A stretch of DNA of 64,000 nucleotides from Larus michahellis (lineage: Eukaryota; Chordata; Aves; Charadriiformes; Laridae), in NCBI RefSeq assembly GCF_964199755.1, contig NC_133918.1, positions 496,001-560,000 of the forward strand. The letters run 5' to 3'. The position numbers and the translations under genes were made by a program. Each line of letters opens with the position of its first letter. Position 1 is the stretch's first letter. This document shows positions 60,101 through 64,000 of this stretch, piece by piece. A model generated the notes under the pieces. It had not been told where the DNA came from. It was given only the letters and a program-made list of their open reading frames with translations, and ran no database searches.

Positions 60101-61758
60101 CTGCCCGTCCTTCCCGCCACGGTCTGCGGGATGATTTAATGGCAGGGTCTCCGGGCCAGGGCTCTCTCCCTGCATGAGTGCTCAGTGTGTGGCAGGAGGC
60201 ATCCCTGTCTCGCTTTTCATTGCCACCACTTTCGTAATCACCTAATAACTAATGACTGTCTCTGTCCCATGGGTCCAACAGCTCTATCACCCCACAGGGT
60301 TGTTTTATTTTTCCCTCCCTGGCTCTTGTTCACAGGGAAACAAACCTGAAGTTCAGACAAGCCCTTCTGGTCACTCACCAGGAGCTGGTGAGCGAGGAGA
60401 GCATGGCTGCCTTTGATGGTGAGTCTCCCGGGCAGGCAAGGACGTGGCCATCCCGCCGGGGTGGGATGGGTTCAACCTTGGGAGTTCTCAGGCACCAAGT
60501 GCCATCAGTCCGACAGGAGTTGCACTTGCTCCTGCCTGCAAGGAGCCACAGACCTTGTGTGGAGGCCCTTCCCCAGCAGAACGGCTCTGTGATGGGTCCA
60601 TCAAGGTTGTGCACCTTCCCTCTGTCCTGGAATCAAGTGCTTGGCCCCCCAACCTGACTCAGACCCTGGATTTTTTCCCCTTTGGTCCTCCATAGGATGC
60701 AGACTCCCCTCTCAGAGGCTCTGAGTTTCTACTTTCTCCAGTTTTACAGCCCAGGGCAGTTCCTGGACTGAGCGCCCTCCCAGCTCTGCAGGGTGGCCCT
60801 CCACTTAGCCTTAATTTGAGCCATTCATATCTGAGCTGGACCTGGAGATGCCCTGACAAAACCTGAATCTCCCCAAGAAGCCCCCAGCACCCCTTTTTGG
60901 AGGGGGCAGACGTGGGGGGTGAGGGGAGAGGAAGGTCCTCTCGTTTACCCCAAAGCCATCACCTGAATGGTGCCGTCTGCTGAAGGGAGAGTGACCTGCG
61001 AGGAGCCCAACAGCCGCATGCACAGCTTCACCGGCACGCTGGAGTGGAGGGGCGAGACCTACCCGCTTGACAGTGAAAGGATCTTGCTGCGAGGCTGCAA
61101 GCTTCGCAACACCGATGTTTGCTACGGCTTGGTTATCTACGCAGGTGAGTGCCCAGGAAGGGCAGAAAACACCCAGGTCCCTGGGTGTTTTAAGCTGCCC
61201 AAGCGCTTCTGGCATCAGCAGGTCCCATTCTCAGCTGATGCAAAGCGGGAGGACCCACCACTGTGACCAAGCCCCTAGAAGTTTGTCCTAAGCTTTGCTG
61301 GTGTTGGGCTCGCTGGCAGGGAGACGACGTGGTGGTACCAAACCTCTACTCATCCCAGGTTATATTTCACCTGCATCACGTCCTGGACCTACTCCTCGTT
61401 GTGGCCTCTTGCACTTTGTGGCTCAGTGCAGCTGAGAGCTTGGCCATGAGTAGCTGTGGGTAGAGGGGAGGGGTACGACCTGGTGTAAGCAGCGCTTTTC
61501 CTTGTGTGCAGCCATGGCTTAATTAACCACTGATCAAGGGATGCAATCCTCTGAAGTCTTCAGAGGTGGGGAGATGTTGTTATGGAGGAAGCCAGCATCA
61601 CTTAACTGCAAGTCAACCTTCTGGGTGCTGTGGACTTGCGTTTTCACTTCTAAAATGTTTCTCATCCAGGATTTGATTCCAAAATTATGAGGAACTGTGG
61701 AAAGATCAAGCAGAAGAAAACCAAGCTGGACCGCGTGATGGACCGGCTGGTGATCATA
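57014..61758 (+). CDS. ATP8B3: ATP8B3, P4-ATPase phospholipid flippase (partial, 5' part)
   Basis: Class I P4-type ATPase. By family it would move aminophospholipids to the cytosolic leaflet; mammalian ATP8B3 is mainly a testis/acrosome protein. Nine certain exons here encode about 280 residues. In order: the cytosolic [10 protein letters not shown] start; [16 protein letters not shown] at the start of membrane helix 1; helix 2 followed by LIDDI; the actuator domain with the P4 loop [12 protein letters not shown] in place of the TGES of other P-type pumps; and the [17 protein letters not shown] and [20 protein letters not shown] blocks. The wording (for example [33 protein letters not shown]) fits ATP8B3 better than ATP8B1, B2 or B4, and so does the position next to REXO1. 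The phosphorylated DKTGT motif, nucleotide-binding domain and later helices lie beyond the window. Confidence 0.93.
57106..57654 (+). other. ATP8B3: ATP8B3 intron after exon a
   Basis: 549 bases, AT-rich in its second half (57340-57600). Nothing else recognised. Confidence 0.8.
57655..57768 (+). CDS. ATP8B3: ATP8B3 exon b (membrane helix 1)
   Basis: 38 codons: [20 protein letters not shown] then [18 protein letters not shown]. The PxNLxEQFxRxAN block is a P4-ATPase hallmark and leads into transmembrane helix 1. Donor CAG|GTGAGA. Confidence 0.95.
57769..58314 (+). other. ATP8B3: ATP8B3 intron after exon b
   Basis: 546 bases. Contains the antisense CR1 tip at 58118-58205. Nothing else recognised. 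Confidence 0.8.
58118..58205 (-). repeat. CR1 LINE 3' tip, antisense
   Basis: The stretch 'catagaatcatagaatg...ttggaagggacctttaaagg...catctagtccaacc' is the reversed CR1 3' end, including two copies of its terminal repeat. Confidence 0.9.
58315..58413 (+). CDS. ATP8B3: ATP8B3 exon c (membrane helix 2)
   Basis: 33 codons: [20 protein letters not shown] then [13 protein letters not shown]. End of helix 1 loop, helix 2 and its cytosolic exit. ATT|GTGAGT donor. Confidence 0.95.
58414..58884 (+). other. ATP8B3: ATP8B3 intron after exon c
   Basis: 471 bases, GTGAGT to TGTGCAG. Nothing recognisable. Confidence 0.8.
58885..58946 (+). CDS. ATP8B3: ATP8B3 exon d
   Basis: [20 protein letters not shown] plus two bases. 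Start of the actuator domain; the RHxSDxxxNxRPC pattern is shared by ATP8B proteins. AG|GTGAGG donor. Confidence 0.94.
58947..59551 (+). other. ATP8B3: ATP8B3 intron after exon d
   Basis: 605 bases, nothing recognisable. An open frame on the minus strand crosses it and is judged a shadow. Confidence 0.8.
59552..59624 (+). CDS. ATP8B3: ATP8B3 exon e
   Basis: Completes a Ser codon, then [20 protein letters not shown] and SFVP. Actuator domain; the W..I.VGD.VRL pattern is typical of P4-ATPases. CCG|GTGAGC donor. Confidence 0.95.
59729..59799 (+). CDS. ATP8B3: ATP8B3 exon f
   Basis: [20 protein letters not shown] then DID and two bases of Gly. It leads into the DGET catalytic loop of the actuator domain, which is split across this intron. 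GG|GTGAGG donor. Confidence 0.96.
59800..60335 (+). other. ATP8B3: ATP8B3 intron after exon f
   Basis: 536 bases, GTGAGG to TTCACAG. Nothing recognisable. Confidence 0.8.
60336..60418 (+). CDS. ATP8B3: ATP8B3 exon g
   Basis: Completes Gly, then [20 protein letters not shown] and ESMAAFD. Holds the second half of the DGETNLK motif, whose Glu is needed for dephosphorylation in P4 pumps. GATG|GTGAGT donor. Confidence 0.96.
60419..60985 (+). other. ATP8B3: ATP8B3 intron after exon g
   Basis: 567 bases. The acceptor CTGCTGAAG has a poor pyrimidine tract but is the only one that keeps phase and the conserved residues. Nothing else inside. Confidence 0.75.
60986..61144 (+). CDS. ATP8B3: ATP8B3 exon h
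   Basis: [20 protein letters not shown], then a variable stretch, then [20 protein letters not shown] and A. This is the end of the actuator domain, strongly conserved in P4-ATPases (CE.PN...F.G, LLRGC..RNT). GCAG|GTGAGT donor. Confidence 0.96.
61145..61669 (+). other. ATP8B3: ATP8B3 intron after exon h
   Basis: 525 bases, GTGAGT to CATCCAG. Nothing recognisable. Confidence 0.8.
61670..61758 (+). CDS. ATP8B3: ATP8B3 exon i (last exon in window)
   Basis: Completes Gly, then [20 protein letters not shown] and RVMDRLVII. Linker to membrane helix 3 (compare T-K-x-x-x-N-x-G in relatives). ATA|GTGAGT donor. The next exon, with helices 3-4 and the DKTGT site, is outside the window. Confidence 0.95.
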
Positions 61759-62190
61759 GTGAGTGTTGTGCAAACACCTCCTGCCCTGGTCCACAGGCCT
61801 CCTGGGGTTGCTCACAGGTCTTCTCTGAGAGGCTGCTTGCTTGGGTGATGCTGATTTTCTTAAGCTTGCAATATTTTACTCAAAATTATCTTGGGTTTAA
61901 CATGTAATGGGCAAATACCAAGTGATGTTGTCAGGAAGCGGCAGTTGCTGGGTCTGGAGCAGTCTGCATGGTGGTTGTGGATGCTGACAGCTCTGAGTCC
62001 TCAGCTGCACAGCAGCCCCTTGGACCAGGGAGCTGGAGGATTCAGGACCTCCAATCCCTCCTGGCCTGCTTTACTAACCCTTAACTGTGCAGGTCCAAGG
62101 AGAGAGACATTTTGTGCTGAGGGACCTGCAGGCTGTGGCTCATCAGAGTAGATGGAGGACAAAGGAGGAGTATTTTTCATCTAGTACTTT

Positions 62191-62280
62191 AGAATTTCCA
62201 AGATTGGAAAGGACCTTTCAGATCATCAAGTCCAACCATCAACCTAACACTGACAAAAACCATCACTAAACCATATCTCT
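62191..62280 (-). repeat. Older CR1 3' end, antisense, left half
   Basis: The stretch 'agaatttccaagattggaaaggacc...catcaagtccaaccatcaacc...aaaccatatctct' is a reversed CR1 3' end. The reversed sequence continues at 63449 after an interrupting sense CR1. Confidence 0.88.
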
Positions 62281-63448
62281 CATCTGGACTTTGGCAAGGC
62301 CTTTGACACCGTCCCCCACAGCATTCTCCTGGAGAAGCTGGCGAATCATGGCAGAGACAAGTGTACTCTTTGTTGGGTTGAAAACTGGCTGGATGGCCAT
62401 GCCCAGAGAGTTGTGATTAATGGGGTGAAATCCTCTTGGCGGCCGGTCACCAGTGGTGTCCCTCAGGGCTCAGTTTTGGGGCCAGTTTTGTTTAATGTCT
62501 TTGTCAATGATCTGGATGAGGGGACTGAGTGCGCCCTCAGTAAATTTGCAGATGACACCAAACTAGGTGGGAGAGCTGATCTGCTTGAGGGTAGGAAGGC
62601 TCTACAGAGGGCTCTGGACAGGCTGGATCCATGGGCCAAGGCCAACTGTACGAGGTTTAATAAGGCCAAGTGCCGGGTCCTGCACTTTTGGTCACAACAA
62701 CCCCAAGCGACGCTACAGGCTTGGGGCAGAGTGGCCGGAAAGCTGCCCAGCAGAACAGGACCTGGGGGTGCTGGTGGATGGCCAGCTTAACATGAGCCAG
62801 CAGTGTGCCCAGGTGGCCAAGAAGGCCAACAGCATCCTGGCTTGTATCAGGAATAGCGTGGCCAGCAGGAGCAGGGAAGTGATGGTGCCGCTGTGCTCGG
62901 CGCTGGTGAGGCCTCACCTCAAGCGCTGTGTTCAGTTCTGGGCCCCTCTGGACAAGAGGGACATTGAGGTGCTGGAGCGTGTCCAGAGGAGAGCTGCCAG
63001 GCTGGGGAGGGGTCTGGAGACCAGGGCATGTGAGGAGAGGCTGAGGGAGCTGGGCATGTTTAGCTTGGAGAAGAGGAGGCTGAGGGGAGACCTCCTTGCC
63101 CTCTACAACTCCCTGAAAGGAGGGTGCAGAGAGGTGGGTGTTGGGCTCTTCTCCCAGGTGAATAATGATGGGACCAGAGGAAATGGTCTGAAGCTGCGGC
63201 AGGGGATGTTTAGATTAGATATCAGGAAGAATTACTTTACTGACAGAGTGGTCAGGCACTGGAACAGCCTGCCCAGGGAGGGGGTTGAGTCACCATCCCT
63301 CGAGGTGTTTGAGAAACGTCCAGATGTGGCACTTCAGGGCATGCTCTGAAGGGCAGAGATTGTAGGTTGGTGGGGTTTTTTGTGTGTGTATGGTTGGACT
63401 CGATGATCTCAAAGGTCTTTGCCAACCATGAAGATTCTATGATTCTCT
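62281..63448 (+). mobile_element. CR1 LINE, 5'-truncated, sense, inserted in older CR1
   Basis: 1168 bases. Encodes the C-terminal part of the CR1 ORF2 protein: reverse-transcriptase blocks including [28 protein letters not shown] and the FADDTKL active-site motif, then the conserved CR1 tail. The frame is open from 62284 to about 62690, then continues in another frame to a stop at 63347-63349. This suggests one extra base in the 'cacttttggtcac' stretch. It ends with CR1-type terminal repeats (ATTCTATGATTCT). The 5' end is truncated inside the RT domain, so it cannot move on its own. Confidence 0.93.
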
Positions 63449-63605
63449 AAGCACCACGGCTACCCACCTTTTAAGTACCTCCAGGGATGGTGACTCCACG
63501 ACTTCCCTGGGCAGCCTCTTCCAATGCTTGATACCCCTTTCAGTGTAAAAATTTCTCCTAATATCCATCCTAAACCTCCCCTGGCGCAAGGAGCTTTTCC
63601 TCTGT
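63449..63605 (-). repeat. Older CR1 3' end, antisense, right half
   Basis: The stretch 'aagcaccacggctacccacc...ctccagggatggtgactccacg...ccatcctaaacctcccctgg' directly continues the reversed CR1 left at 62280. Its outer limit near 63605 is approximate. Confidence 0.85.
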
Positions 63606-64000
63606 GGGAACCAAAACAGCATGGGCATAACAAGGAATTGGATGACTCTTACTCCTGTTCCTGGTGTTTGAGTGTCATCACCTCTCAGCCTGGCCACCAG
63701 CATTGCTCTGTTTCTTGGCACTTCATCAGGAAGGCTGCAGGACACCCTTGTCCAGGGAGATGGTGTCTGAGGCAATTAGGAGGGCGGGAAAGTTGGGGTT
63801 TGGTGTGTATGTTGCGGAGGTGTTGAGCTGAAATATGTGCTGCAATCCTTCATCTTGATCCAGGTTGAGCTCTAAGAACCAACTTCAGGCACAAGGACAC
63901 TTTTCCACAAGCTTACAGCTAAATGAGACAAACAGTCTGGAAGGGGCAATGGTTGGTCGTAGAAAAGATTCTGGTGGGCTCTGTGTGATGGCACATTCTC

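Larger units (their letters stand above)
61759..64000 (+). other. ATP8B3: ATP8B3 intron, runs past the window end
   Basis: At least 2.2 kb. Holds the nested CR1 pair (62191-63605). From 63606 to the end no coding exon of ATP8B3 and no known repeat is recognised. Confidence 0.8.

Noticed and set aside
1-64000. CRISPR arrays, bacterial operons, tRNA or rRNA genes
   Set aside because: Nothing of this kind was seen. The DNA is vertebrate, and no tRNA cloverleaf or rRNA segment was recognised.

Overview
This window is vertebrate nuclear DNA, almost certainly from a bird. Coding sequence is split into short exons with GT-AG junctions. The interspersed repeats are CR1 LINEs with the avian 3' end, including the ATTCTATG-type tail, plus one solo endogenous-retrovirus LTR. 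Two protein-coding genes lie head to tail on the + strand, REXO1 (complete) and ATP8B3 (5' part only). This is the order and orientation of the human 19p13.3 block, and from general knowledge of synteny I expect the chicken chromosome 28 region; the species cannot be named from the sequence.

Layout. Positions 1-2680 are upstream DNA with two antisense CR1 pieces and a candidate poly(A) signal of an upstream gene. Positions 2690-3360 are a CpG-rich, TATA-less promoter with GC boxes and a YY1/TISU-type element. REXO1 runs from its ATG at 3063 to its stop at 43254 in 16 coding exons. All splice phases agree and give a 1225-residue protein. A proximal poly(A) signal lies 50 bases after the stop, and a stronger-looking one lies at 46095. 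Positions 46100-56300 are GC-rich intergenic DNA with a young CR1 copy and a CpG-rich patch. ATP8B3 exons run from about 56317 (possible first coding exon) or 57014 (certain) to 61758, and the gene leaves the window before its phosphorylation domain. The final intron holds a CR1 inserted inside an older, oppositely oriented CR1.

REXO1 is a nuclear DEDDh-type 3'-5' exonuclease that in mammals also binds Elongin A. ATP8B3 is a P4-ATPase (class I, ATP8B branch), a predicted phospholipid flippase. Their adjacency is conserved synteny; I infer no shared pathway. I found no new molecular system. The most interesting items are the nested and nearly identical CR1 copies, a clean solo LTR with its target-site duplication, a TISU-like upstream start in the REXO1 promoter, two widely separated REXO1 poly(A) sites, and a basic-helical motif repeated once per exon in three consecutive REXO1 exons. 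Exon limits were read by eye from splice consensus, phase and protein similarity recalled from the families; no alignment was run.
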